DNA of 64,000 nucleotides, taken from positions 11,110,336-11,174,335 of the forward strand of contig NC_083340.1 of the NCBI RefSeq assembly GCF_019175385.1. Direction: 5' to 3'. This DNA is from Lycium barbarum. Its lineage: Eukaryota; Streptophyta; Magnoliopsida; Solanales; Solanaceae. Made by a program: the position numbers and the translations under genes. Positions within the stretch are counted from its first letter, which is position 1. Each line of letters begins with the position of its first letter. Shown here one piece after another: positions 23,399 through 33,271 of this stretch. The notes beneath the pieces were generated by a model, which worked only from the letters and a program-made list of their open reading frames with translations, was not told where the DNA came from and made no database searches.

Positions 23399-23490
23399 TT
23401 AAAGAAGATTTTGAAAGGCACCCACTTTGAGATCAAAGTGAAACCCGACGATAGCACCCGAAGTTAAGCTCAGAAACTCAATCATCTTCT
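23399..23490 (+). pseudogene. RAD23-like ubiquitin-like domain fragment
   Basis: Codons from 23399 read LKKILKGTHFEIKVKPDDS and then a stop. This closely follows the start of the N-terminal ubiquitin-like domain of plant RAD23 proteins, which deliver ubiquitinated proteins to the proteasome. A gap of about a dozen bases near KKI and a frame change after DDS (continuing as EVKLRNS) mark it as broken. Nothing like the rest of RAD23 (UBA domains, XPC-binding domain) is visible nearby, so it is an isolated relic or captured piece. The motif match is from memory of the family. A coincidental match over about 16 residues is possible but not likely. Confidence 0.45.
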
Positions 23491-23695
23491 CCTTCATGTT
23501 GTGATTTTTGGAATGGAAAAGGTTGGCTATCAGTGATGAAATGTCTTCTGCTGTTATATAGAGCACAAACGGAAAGCATTTGACCTTTTTTCTATGATAG
23601 TAGAAATTTGTGCATGGAACAAAGATGTTATATTGCAATAGTCTTTTCTAGAATTTTATTTTAGGTGTTATAATATAAGATAAGATGCTATTAGA

Positions 23696-23757
23696 CTCTT
23701 GGTCCGGCCCTTCTCCAGACCCCGCGCATAGCGGAAGCTTAGTGCACCGGGCTGCTC
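23696..23757 (+). mobile_element. 5'-truncated retroposon tail, 62 bp, with 14-bp TSD
   Basis: The insert CTCTTGGTCCGGCCC...GGGCTGCTC is flanked by perfect copies of AAGATGCTATTAGA (23682-23695 and 23758-23771). The inner motif CCCCGCGCATAGCGG and GCTTAGTGCACCGGGCTGC is familiar as the 3' end of a SINE/LINE family common in Solanaceae. A long exact target duplication around a short 3' fragment is the mark of target-primed reverse transcription. The family name is uncertain. Confidence 0.75.
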
Positions 23758-24624
23758 AAGATGCTATTAGAGTTACTTGGTTAAGAAAAGGAGGATGCTA
23801 CTTAGAGTTAATGCACTATGTGAAAAACTGATTGTGATAATACAAAACTTAAAACCTTAACATGTCTCTTTGTTTAAATTTTTTGTTTATGGCCATTATG
23901 TATATCCTTTTACTCACTACTATGCCCTTGACAAAATTTGACATCAACATTTATGGATTTCTTTTTATTTTAACAGATTGGTGCTCTTAAAGGAGAAGAT
24001 ATATAGTAGTTGGTAGAAATTATCATATGGTGTTGTGACCATCTTTTTATGCGTTGATCCTTTTCTAGGTTGCTACTACCCTTCTGTTGGAACATATAAC
24101 CTTTCGTATTATCTCGAGCTGCCGGTGTTGGGACGCTTCAATGCAGATTATGTTCGGTAAGTCCTCCTTTTCGTGAGATTTCTTTTAACATATTTTTATA
24201 ATTCCATATTTTGCTTTTCCACTTATTACTATGTGCAAAAAATCTTTAGAGAGGTAATAATGGTAGAAGGTCAAATGTTATCCGGGTTTCCAACAATAAT
24301 CCTCCATTTTCTGCTTTATTTGCCATAACTGTGTAAAATTTTAGTTATTGAAGGACGACAAAAAGGAAATTCTTTAGTTTGCAAGGGTTCTGTGTCTATT
24401 ATTTCTCTTTCTATGTTATAGTTGTAAGTGTTGAAACCTAATCCTCAAAGAAATGCAAGGAAACTATGGTTGAGGTGGGTGTGACAAATCTAAAGGACTT
24501 GCAGATTCACCATCCAGTTTTCATATATGGTGGATGTTAAGTTTATGAATATTATTACTGAGAGAGAGTTATGTTAGGTGTGGAATTGGCCAAACAAGTC
24601 AATTCTTTTGTTCACATAGTCGTG

Positions 24625-24669
24625 ATGTAAGCGCTTACCTCATAATAGTCGTGATGTAAGCGCTTACCT
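24625..24669 (+). promoter_or_regulatory. Duplicated ocs-like palindromes in Copia U3
   Basis: ATGTAAGCGCTTACCT occurs at 24625-24640 and again at 24654-24669, 29 bases apart and 21-65 bases upstream of the TATA box. The core is nearly the palindromic ocs element ACGTAAGCGCTTACGT, which TGA-type bZIP factors bind. The same pair is in the 3' LTR (29183-29198 and 29212-29227). Stress, auxin or salicylate response is an inference from the known element, not shown by this sequence. Confidence 0.65.
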
Positions 24670-24689
24670 CATCATAGGAAATTCATTCC

Positions 24690-24697
24690 TATAAATA
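24690..24697 (+). promoter_or_regulatory. TATA box of Copia LTR
   Basis: TATAAATA lies in CATTCCTATAAATAGGTAG, just downstream of the ocs-like pair, at the expected place between U3 enhancer and R region. Confidence 0.8.
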
Positions 24698-25114
24698 GGT
24701 AGCTTATGGTTCATTTGTAAGATATCATTAAGATCATTTGCTATACACATCCCAAGAGAGAAAAAATCTAAGAGAAATACTCTTAGTGAAAGGCCTAAGT
24801 AAGAGAAGGTCTTTGAGAGAATTTTCTGTGGTAAAATTCTTGAGTGTAATTGGGATTGGGGTTGTGAGGTTGAGTGTTGTAAACACTTGTAATATTTCTT
24901 CTTTAATAAGATCTGCAGCAGCAACGTGGACGTAGCTCTCACATTGAGGGTGAACCACTATAAATCTGTGTGTGCTATTTATTCTTCGCTTACATCACGA
25001 CGTAAGTAGGTTCTGTCTAAGGAGGTTGGTATTTAAGTGGTCCAGCTGTGACCCTCCAATCTTTCCTGGGAACCTGCTTACAAAGGTCGGATTTGGGATT
25101 TAAATCCTAACAAC

Positions 25115-25126
25115 TGGTATCAGAGC
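25115..25126 (+). other. Primer binding site, initiator tRNA-Met (Copia)
   Basis: TGGTATCAGAGC starts three bases after the 5' LTR and is complementary to the initiator tRNA-Met 3' end. Confidence 0.95.
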
Positions 25127-25153
25127 AACAGGTTGTGTTGTGATTTAGAAACG

Positions 25154-28100
25154 ATGGGAGGCGAAGATGGTACGACGCACGGCATCGGTAAATTCGATGG
25201 TACAGATTTTGCGTTCTGGAGAATGCAAATTGAAGATTATTTATATGGCAGAAAGCTTCATGAACCTCTGAGTCCGAAACCAGAGGAGATGAAGCAAGCA
25301 GATTGGGATCTCCTCGATAGACAAGTTCTGGGAGTCATTCAACTGACGCTGTCGAAGAACGTTGCTCACAACGTGGCAAAGGAGAAGACCACCGCAGATA
25401 TGATGAAGGTATTGTCTGACAAGTATGAGAAACCTTTGGCAAATAATAAGGTATTTCTCATGAAGAAACTATTTCATCTAAAGATGATGGAAAATGCTCA
25501 TGTTGCTGCACACATAAATGAATTCAATACCATTGTAAATCAATTGTCATCGGTAAAAATTGATTTCGATGATGAAGTACAAGCTCTAATTTTGTTGGCA
25601 TCCCTACCAAATAGTTGGGAGCCAATGAGAGCAGCGGTTAGTAATTCTGTCGGCAGTGACAAACTAAAGTTCAACGATGTTAGGGATCGTATCCTTGCTG
25701 AGGAGGTGCGCAGGACAGATTCGGGAGAGGCATCGACGAGTTCTGCTTTTAATGTTGAAAACAGAAGCAGAAATTATGACAGAAACTACAACCGAAATAG
25801 GGGCAGATCGAAGTCAAGGAATGGCAGGGGTCAATCCAGACCAGGACGAACACATGAGTGTTGGAACTGTGGAAAACCAGGTCACTTCAAGAAGAACTGC
25901 AGGGCGCCAAAGAAGGAGGACAACAAGGGGACTGGAATCAACGCTGCTACGGAAGACATTGGCGATGCGTTGTTGCTATCGGTTGACAGCCTGATAGAGT
26001 CTTGGGTGCTTGACTCAGGAGCGTCCTTTCATATCACCCCACATCATGATATAATGACAAACTACGTGGCTGGGAATCTCGGCAAAGTTTATTTAGCCGA
26101 TGGAGAGCCGCTAGACGTTGTTGGCACGGGAGACATTAATTTGAAGATGTCAAATGGATCCTCGTGGAAGATTACTAAAGTTAGACATGTTCCCAAGCTG
26201 ATGCGAAACCTGATCTCAGTAGGTCAGCTTGATGATGAGGGATATGATCTCAACTTTGGTAATGGGTCTTGGAAGGTGGCGAAAGGTGCTATGGTAGTTG
26301 GCCGAGGAAAGAAGATTGGCACTCTCTACATGACGGCTAGCTGTCGTGATACTGTTGTTGTGGTTGACAACACAAAGAAGACAGATTTGTGGCATTGTCG
26401 GCTGGGGCATATCAGCCAGAAGGGGATGAAGCTGTTGGTGACAAATGGTTTAATTCCGAAGCTGAAGACGGTGGACCTTCATACGTGTGAGAGCTGCATT
26501 CTCGGAAAACAAAAGCGAGTAAGCTTCTCAAATGCAGGCAGGGAGTTGAAGGTCGAGAAGCTGGAATTGGTGCACACAGACGTGTGGGGACCTACCACTG
26601 TCCCCTCCCTTGGAGGATCACACTACTACGTGACCTTCATTGATGATTCAACCAGGAAGGTATGGGTTTATTTTATGAAAAATAAATCCGATGTGTTTAG
26701 TGTATTCAAAAGATGGAAAGTCATGGTCGAGAATGAAACAAACCTCAAGTTGAAGTGTTTGAGGTCCGACAACGGCGGAGAATACACTGATGGTGATTTC
26801 AAACGGTACTGTGCCGATAATGGAATCAAGATGATGAAGACTATTCCTGGAACGCCGCAACAAAATGGAATAGCCGAAAGAATGAACCGAACGTTGAACG
26901 AGCGTGCTCGGAGTATGAGAATACACTCTGGACTGCCCAAGACATTCTGGGCAGATGTAGTCAATACCGCGGCCTTCTTAATTAACCGAGGACCGTCAGT
27001 TCCCTTGGATTTCAGAATTCCAGAAGAAGTCTGGAGTGGCAAGAAGGTAAATCTTTCATTTCTGAAAGTGTTCGGTTTCTTATCATATGTTCATAATGAT
27101 GATACGGCTAGAAGCAAGCTTGATCCAAAATCAAAGAAGTGTTACTTTATTGGCTATGGTGACACCGAGCTTGGGTACCGATTTTGGGATGAACAAAATC
27201 GGAAAATCATCCGAAGCAGGAATGTTGTCTTCAACGAAGAGGTACTGTACAAGGACAAGCTGCAAAAGAATTCAGAATGTCAGGACAAGGAATCGGAAAT
27301 AGTCGATTTGAGGGACTTCCCGACACCTGAGTCGCAGCCAGGTACAACCGAGGCAGAGGAACAAACAATCCGAGAAGGTGCTGATGAAAGTGTTGATTCT
27401 GAAACAAATGAACAGACGCCAATCACAGAACTGCGTAGATCATCCAGGATCAGGAAGCCGATTCACAGGTACTCTCCATCCCTCAACTACATTCTACTCA
27501 CTGATAGAGGGGAGCCGGAATGTTATGAAGAAGCAATGCAAGTCGATGAATCGACTAAGTGGGAGCTGGCAATGAAGGATGAGATGGATTCACTATCAGC
27601 AAATCATACATGGGAATTATCCGAGTTGCCAAAGGATAAGAAGGCATTGCAAAACAAATGGGTTTATCGGATAAAGGAAGAACCCAATGGAAGCAAGCGT
27701 TATAAAGCAAGGCTGGTTGCAAAGGGATTTCAACAGAAAGAAGGCATCGACTATACGGAGATCTTCTCTCCCGTAGTCAAGATGGTGACTATCAGAACTG
27801 TTCTTGGACTGGTAGCAAAGGAAAATCTACATCTGCAACAGATGGACGTGAAAACTGCATTTCTTCACGGTGATCTAGACGAGGAAATCTACATGCGACA
27901 GCCGGAGGGATTCAAAATCAAAGGAAAGGAGAATCTGGTGTGCAAACTTCAAAAGAGTCTGTACGGACTAAAACAGGCTCCAAGACAGTGGTATTTAAAG
28001 TTTGACAGCTTTATGAAGAAAGCTGATTTTTCAAGGTGCGAGGCAGATCACTGCTGTTACTTCAAAAAATTTGAAGACTCGTACATGATACTGCTACTCT

Positions 28101-29059
28101 ATGTCGACGACATGCTAATCGTAGGAGCAAACCTACAGGAGATTGATCGGTTGAAAAAAGGGTTATCGGAAGAGTTTGCAATGAAGGATTTGGGAGCTGC
28201 AAAGCAAATCCTTGGGATGAGAATCGACCGAAGCAAGGAGGGCATCAAACTCTCACAAGAAGAATATGTGAGGAAAGTTATCAAAAGGTTTAACATGCAT
28301 GATGCCAAGCCAGTCAGCACTCCCTTGGCTGGACACTTTCGGTTGTCAAAGGATCAGTCGCCGACAACCGAGGACGAGAAGAAGCAGATGGACAAGATAC
28401 CTTATGCATCTGCAATCGGTAGTCTTATGTATGCAATGATATGTACAAGGCCAGACATTGCACATGCAGTGGGAGTTGTCAGTCGATTTATGAGCAATCC
28501 GGGAAAGCAACACTGGGAGGCTGTGAAGTGGATATTCAGATATCTGAAAGGCAGCTCGAGTTCAGCTCTGTATTTCCGAAAATTAAAAACAGGATTGCAA
28601 GGGTATGTTGATGCTGACAACGGTGGTGATATTGATAGCAGAAAGAGCACATCCGGGTATGTTTACACCTTCGGAGGTACTGCAATCTCTTGGGTTTCCA
28701 AGTTGCAAAAGATAGTAGCTCTCTCTAGTTGTGAGGCTGAGTACGTTGCTGTGACGGAGGCCACAAAGGAAATGATGTGGCTACAATCTTTTCTGCGGGA
28801 ATTGGATCAGGACCACGAAGGAAGTGTGCTATATTGTGATAGCCAAAGCGCCATTCATTTGGCAAAGAACCCGGTTTACCATGCTCGAACGAAGCACATA
28901 CAACTCCGGTACCATTTCATTAGATCAGCTTTGGAAGATAGAGCGCTGGTGCTTGAGAAGATCGCAGGGAGTCAGAATCCAGCAGACATGCTGACAAAGG
29001 CAGTGACGATAGACAAACTGAAGCTATGCTCAACTTCAGTTGGCCTGCACGAAGTATGA
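25154..29059 (+). CDS. Copia Gag-Pol polyprotein (Tork type), intact, about 1301 aa
   Basis: I choose the ATG at 25154 (MGGEDGTTHGIGKFDG); the frame is open a little upstream but without an ATG. In order: Gag (residues about 1-230), CCHC knuckle CWNCGKPGHFKKNC (about 235), protease with LDSGASFHIT (about 285), a pre-integrase domain (LWHCRLGHISQKGMKLL, about 411), integrase D,D35E (VHTDVWGP about 473, LRSDNGGEYT about 537, PQQNGIAERMNR about 568), reverse transcriptase (WVYRIKEEPNG...ARLVAKGFQQ about 834; YVDDMLIVG about 982) and RNase H (GYVDADNGGD about 1150; SSCEAEYVAV), ending near DMLTKAV. Length and order match complete Tork elements. All catalytic residues I can check are present, so this is the one polyprotein here that looks functional. 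Confidence 0.96.
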   Translation: MGGEDGTTHGIGKFDGTDFAFWRMQIEDYLYGRKLHEPLSPKPEEMKQADWDLLDRQVLGVIQLTLSKNVAHNVAKEKTTADMMKVLSDKYEKPLANNKVFLMKKLFHLKMMENAHVAAHINEFNTIVNQLSSVKIDFDDEVQALILLASLPNSWEPMRAAVSNSVGSDKLKFNDVRDRILAEEVRRTDSGEASTSSAFNVENRSRNYDRNYNRNRGRSKSRNGRGQSRPGRTHECWNCGKPGHFKKNCRAPKKEDNKGTGINAATEDIGDALLLSVDSLIESWVLDSGASFHITPHHDIMTNYVAGNLGKVYLADGEPLDVVGTGDINLKMSNGSSWKITKVRHVPKLMRNLISVGQLDDEGYDLNFGNGSWKVAKGAMVVGRGKKIGTLYMTASCRDTVVVVDNTKKTDLWHCRLGHISQKGMKLLVTNGLIPKLKTVDLHTCESCILGKQKRVSFSNAGRELKVEKLELVHTDVWGPTTVPSLGGSHYYVTFIDDSTRKVWVYFMKNKSDVFSVFKRWKVMVENETNLKLKCLRSDNGGEYTDGDFKRYCADNGIKMMKTIPGTPQQNGIAERMNRTLNERARSMRIHSGLPKTFWADVVNTAAFLINRGPSVPLDFRIPEEVWSGKKVNLSFLKVFGFLSYVHNDDTARSKLDPKSKKCYFIGYGDTELGYRFWDEQNRKIIRSRNVVFNEEVLYKDKLQKNSECQDKESEIVDLRDFPTPESQPGTTEAEEQTIREGADESVDSETNEQTPITELRRSSRIRKPIHRYSPSLNYILLTDRGEPECYEEAMQVDESTKWELAMKDEMDSLSANHTWELSELPKDKKALQNKWVYRIKEEPNGSKRYKARLVAKGFQQKEGIDYTEIFSPVVKMVTIRTVLGLVAKENLHLQQMDVKTAFLHGDLDEEIYMRQPEGFKIKGKENLVCKLQKSLYGLKQAPRQWYLKFDSFMKKADFSRCEADHCCYFKKFEDSYMILLLYVDDMLIVGANLQEIDRLKKGLSEEFAMKDLGAAKQILGMRIDRSKEGIKLSQEEYVRKVIKRFNMHDAKPVSTPLAGHFRLSKDQSPTTEDEKKQMDKIPYASAIGSLMYAMICTRPDIAHAVGVVSRFMSNPGKQHWEAVKWIFRYLKGSSSSALYFRKLKTGLQGYVDADNGGDIDSRKSTSGYVYTFGGTAISWVSKLQKIVALSSCEAEYVAVTEATKEMMWLQSFLRELDQDHEGSVLYCDSQSAIHLAKNPVYHARTKHIQLRYHFIRSALEDRALVLEKIAGSQNPADMLTKAVTIDKLKLCSTSVGLHEV

Positions 29060-29116
29060 AAGTAGGAAAGAGCTGCTGCATCGATCAAAGTGTGAAGACA
29101 AATTAAAATTAGTCTT

Positions 29117-29129
29117 CAAGTGGGAGATT
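29117..29129 (+). other. Polypurine tract of Copia element
   Basis: CAAGTGGGAGATT directly precedes the 3' LTR start at 29130, in the position of the plus-strand primer. Confidence 0.75.
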
Positions 29130-29670
29130 TGTTAGGTGTGGAATTGGCCAAACAAGTCAATTCTTTTGTTCACATAGTCGTGATGTAAGCGCTTACCTCA
29201 TAATAGTCGTGATGTAAGCGCTTACCTCATCATAGGAAATTCATTCCTATAAATAGGTAGCTTATGGTTCATTTGTAAGATATCATTAAGATCATTTGCT
29301 ATACACATCCCAAGAGAGAAAAAATCTAAGAGAAATACTCTTAGTGAAAGGCCTAAGTAAGAGAAGGTCTTTGAGAGAATTTTCTGTGGTAAAATTCTTG
29401 AGTGTAATTGGGATTGGGGTTGTGAGGTTGAGTGTTGTAAACACTTGTAATATTTCTTCTTTAATAAGATCTGCAGCAGCAACGTGGACGTAGCTCTCAC
29501 ATTGAGGGTGAACCACTATAAATCTGTGTGTGCTATTTATTCTTCACTTACATCACGGCGTAAGTAGGTTCTGTCTAAGGAGGTTGGTATTTAAGTGGTC
29601 CAGCTGTGACCCTCCAATCTTTCCTGAGAACCTGCTTACAAAGGTCGGATTTGGGATTTAAATCCTAACA
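29130..29670 (+). repeat. 3' LTR of Copia element
   Basis: It is 541 bases, the same length as the 5' LTR, with both ocs-like palindromes and the TATA box (29248-29255) kept. The differences from the 5' copy are three single bases near 29547, 29559 and 29628. Confidence 0.95.
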
Positions 29671-29758
29671 AGTTAGTCATAAGACAAAGCATGGAACAGG
29701 TGCAAGAAAAGCCACCAGATGTCACATATAAGCTCACATCATCATAGTGTATCATTTA

Positions 29759-30174
29759 GGCTGAATACATAAACATCCTTTCAAACTTGTTATTTTTTCT
29801 ATTTAGCATCTAAACTAAGTCTTGTTTCTATTTAACACTTGATCTATTATTTAAATGTATCTATTGAACACATTTTTTACATTGAGCCAAAATTGGGGAG
29901 CGCGTGTGGTTCAAACACAAAATCAACCATCCAGCTTTTGACAACTGATGATCTTCAATACCCAACTCATGACCAACCAATTCCCTAAAACTAATATCAT
30001 TAATTCCACTTTGGACTGCCTCTTTCTTCTCCCTACTGTATTACACGGACTGTGCCATGTCACCAGTTTGTGTCTAAGTGAAACAATTTATCTTATTTCA
30101 GGTGAACAAGACTAAATTCAGGTGCCTAAATGAAAAAAATGGACAAATTTGAGGGACTGCTTATGCATTCAGCC
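29759..30174. mobile_element. MULE-like MITE, 416 bp
   Basis: The left end GGCTGAATACATAAACATCC pairs with the complement of the right end (GGCTGAATGCATAAGCAGTC on the other strand). The imperfect inverted repeats run about 70 bases and include AAGTCTTGTT. Flanks TATCATTTA (29750-29758) and TATTATTTA (30175-30183) form a 9-bp duplication with one difference. There is no open frame of note inside. Confidence 0.7.
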
Positions 30175-31030
30175 TATTATTTATGTAGGAGTTGAAACAT
30201 GCATTTTTCAAGGCATTTACCAGATACGAGTTCTTTGATATTCAATTTGGGATCAATTTATAAACTAATTATTTTTTTAAAATGCAGATTTTTTTTATTA
30301 AGGTTTTGTTTCCTTCATCAAATATTTAACAGGTAACATTTAACTTATTTATGGATCAATTCTTTTATCATCTCAATGGAGTGGAGGCAGGTTGTCCTTC
30401 ATGAAATGTTTTATTATGGAGAAGAGACAGTAGAACAGCAAACCAGGCAGGAGCTAATACTTCTATTCCTTCTCATGTAGCAGTAATTCATACTAATCTT
30501 GAAAAGTCTGAGTTGTTAGTCGCTCTACTCATCAGCGAACCTTCTTACCGCAGAAATATAAATTCATGATAGCTTATCTTTTTTGTCGAAAATCAAATGT
30601 TACGTTTATGTTTGACTTGCCTCCTCTTTTTCCCCTCCTTTCCTTTTTTCCCTTTTCACTTTTAATAGAAGGTGGAGGCGTTTCTTATATGCGATAGACC
30701 TTTAATTTCATTGAACGAATGTGGACAGTATTTTTACTTGAACTGAAGGTATGGTGGAACTTTAATTACTGGAGAAGAGAGCATTTCTTTATGTTTATAG
30801 TATTAGATTTTAGGAAGAATTTTCTCATTTTCCTGAATCAATTTGCAGAATGTGAACTTGACTAGATTTAGGCTTTTCATTTTATGGCGTGCACCATGCA
30901 ACTTTTAAAAGCAAGTCGAAATTTTCTATTGTATACTTTGATTATGGGTTCAAGTGATCACTATGTGATATTTGGCACAAATATCTATGTTTTACGTCAT
31001 TTTCCCTTCAGTTCTTAGTATTTAAGCTTG
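30175..31030. other. Intergenic, no feature recognised
   Basis: AT-rich sequence with T-rich and pyrimidine tracts (for example 30600-30660). I see no coding frame, repeat or element end that I can support. Confidence 0.5.
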
Positions 31031-32152
31031 CGTTTGGATTGAAATGATTATATTCGAGCTTATGTCGTCGTGTTTGTGTTGTTTAGGTGCACCAAGCAAG
31101 AATGAATGAATTCCGAGCAATATTAGTGAAGTTTGGAAGCATTGTGCAACAGAACGAAGCAGCAAGAGGATCGTGAGCAGACTTGGGCAGATCACTGCAC
31201 GTCCATGCGCGATGGGCGTGTGTCGCATGGGTCGCGCTAGAGCTGTCTCTGATTTTTTTTTTTTTTGGTTCTTGAGCGATGACCAGGTGACGAGTAAGGG
31301 GACACATACTCCTGAAGATTTTCCTTGCGCGATTTATGTGCGATGCTCAAGTGACGCACGTCACGTCTCGGTTTTCCTATTTCACATAGGATTTGGTCTA
31401 GTTATTTCAGACTTAACCCTAGACTATAAATATAAGCTTTTAACGTGTGAATGACTGCTGGGACATTTTTGACGACGGGAAACCAACGTTCTTGGCTTGT
31501 GGAGATTCTTACCATTGGTTTATCTCTTTTCTTAGTTTCTTTTCATTAAACCCATGTTTCATAACGCTATTCATATTGTTTTGTATGAACATGAGTGGCT
31601 AAACACTTTTATTCTAGGATTGTGGCAAAGACATGAAAGTTGTAATGTGATAATCATTTTTATCTATTGACTTTCCGCTATTGGATTGTTTATTTATTCT
31701 TGTGCTTAATTGTTTGATTATCTAGCCAATCATTGAATTATATCTGTGGCACGTTAATTGAACTTGGGAAAGGAAATCGCGTGCCTAATAAGGATAAGTA
31801 GACCCTCTCAAAGGTGATCATTTCGCTATTGAGGATACGAATATAGCCTTTAGACTCGCTTAGCTTAATACAAAGATGTAAATGCATTCTTGCTATTTTG
31901 ATGACCATATGAATGTAGGCATTGGAGTAGTTTGAATAGGCTTGTGAGGAACTCGAAAAATACTCATAAAGTTAATATTAATTATCAGCTATTATTCTAG
32001 GAAATCAATAGTTAGAACGATTAGAAGACTCAACTAAAATGTAAAATGCCATAAAGCTGGAACTCTTTCTCGTTTGATAAAGCCCAGTTTTTGCCATCTT
32101 TCAGTATTTTTTTATTTTCTTTTAATCTTTAATGTAGTTACTGTTATACCCT
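31031..32152 (+). mobile_element. Old LTR remnant, possibly Athila/Tat type
   Basis: The order of parts resembles a gypsy LTR: a GC-rich segment with repeated GCGCGAT/GCGATG and GACGCACGTCACGTC (31190-31370), then CTAGACTATAAATATAAGC as a TATA region (31420-31438), then a T-rich leader and phrases such as GGAACTCGAAAAATAC. No coding part, primer site or second LTR is visible, and the right side is cut by the Ogre-like LTR at 32153. The family call is tentative. Confidence 0.35.
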
Positions 32153-33271
32153 ATTTTAATCGAAGTCAAAATAGTTTACAACATTCCGTTAATTCCGGGG
32201 TTATTTAAAGTTAGGGAGTCGCTACCTAATTATTTATGGTGAATTAGGACACCTAAAGTTCATTAAAACTATTTTCTAAAGTTAACTCTATTTAAGGTTT
32301 ACGAAACTTTAAAATTCTAGGTAAGGGTTCAACTAATCTAGAGGGAAGGTATTAGGCATCCACTAAGATCCATTAATAATGGTTAACTGACCGGACTTAT
32401 TTATAAGGCTAAGTATAAGATAAAACATAATTATTTTTTAAAGTCTAAGTGTTGAGAGGAAAATAATTAACTGATGCTAAATACGAGCGAAAGTTATAAG
32501 ACTTATACGTGGATGATAAAAATACTAAAATAAAAAAAAGTGCAATAGTTGAGAAAAGTTAAACTTGCGGAAAATTAGTTACATATCTCAAAAGGAAGTA
32601 ATTGACTTTTGTTTAAAGACTTAGGAAAGTTTGGTAATCTTTCATTAGATTTCAACAACTTTGGATCCTAATGAAATCCGAATGTTAAGCTTCTCTGAAT
32701 TTTTTTTTTCGAAACTTAGCTGGTCGAAAATGCATCTTAACTCATGCAACTCCAATTGTTTAACATGCTTTTGATGTTCTAGTTACTGATGTTGGGGACG
32801 TGTACTACTATATGTGCTAAAATTACTCCCTTAATTACTAGTTATAGATGGAATTTAGCATGACGAAATAAAACCAATTGCTAGTCTTCTTGTTCAACAA
32901 ATATCATACAAGAAAATAGAGACAAATAAACCAACAAAATGGAACAAATTAACGAAACAATTAGCCAAATTCCATGGCCTTTTGTACAGCCCGAACGTGG
33001 AAAAAACAGTGGCGCACAGCAGCTGATGGCAAGCAGTAGCTTAAGCCTTACAAATGTCAAATGTTTGCCTAAGAGATGCGGTAATTTGTCACAGAGAAAC
33101 AACAGCGATAGCAACACTATCTTGTGAATGTGGCAGCAAGATCGTCGAGCAACTTGAGAATGTTTGGGATTCGAAATTCCCAATTCATGCAAAGAAAGAA
33201 AAGGATTAGAAAGAAAAACTGATTAAAGTAATTAAAGAAGAAAGTTAAAGAAACTGGAATGGCAACAATGC
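32153..33271 (-). mobile_element. Ogre-type LTR fragment (minus orientation)
   Basis: From TGTTATACCCTATTTTAATC to at least 32470 the sequence follows the right-hand Ogre LTR at 61504 onward block by block: GGGAGTCGCTACCTAATTAT, GTGAATTAGGACACCTAA, AATTCTAGGTAAGGGTTC, GGAAGGTATTAGGCATCC, ACTGACCGGACTTAT. Matches fade after that but the organisation (a polar stretch with a CAGCAGCTG-rich part near 33015) is similar. Host copy C resumes at about 33272. No primer site or coding region adjoins, so it is a solo or truncated LTR. Confidence 0.6.

Larger units (their letters stand above)
22325..24571 (+). other. Host DNA between Tekay and Copia; exon-like pieces only
   Basis: This is the continuation of host copy B after the Tekay insertion (ACACAAGCCAAGATCG also occurs near 38647). 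It is AT-rich with T runs at 22468-22483 and 22559-22572. It holds a RAD23-like fragment, a 62-bp retroposed tail and two exon-like pieces bounded by AG and GT: 22739-22775 (CAG then ATGTTGAAGAAAGTCC, then GAG/GTAATT) and about 24069-24158 (CTAG then GTTGCTACTACCC, ending TTCG/GTAAG). I cannot assign either to a family. Confidence 0.5.
24572..25112 (+). repeat. 5' LTR of Copia element
   Basis: It begins TGTTAGGTGTGG and ends AAATCCTAACA. U3 carries two 29-bp direct repeats, each with a GTAAGCGCTTAC palindrome. The TATA box TATAAATA is at 24690-24697, so transcription should begin near 24720. Further down, near 24989-25008, CTTACATCACGACGTAAG forms another inverted pair. Confidence 0.95.
24572..29670 (+). 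mobile_element. Complete Tork/Tnt1-type Copia retrotransposon, 5,099 bp
   Basis: Two 541-bp LTRs with TGTTAGG...CCTAACA ends flank an initiator-Met primer site, one uninterrupted gag-pol frame and a polypurine tract. The target duplication AGTTA is perfect (24567-24571 and 29671-29675). I count three differences between the LTRs (near 24989, 25001 and 25070), about 0.6%, so it is young. Order PR-INT-RT-RNase H is that of Ty1/copia, and the Gag and Pol texture fit the Tork lineage. Nothing seen would prevent activity, so it is a candidate autonomous element. Confidence 0.95.

Noticed and set aside
23399..23638. Minus-strand 79-residue ORF
   Set aside because: It overlaps the RAD23-like plus-strand fragment, has no recognisable motif and is probably its antisense shadow.
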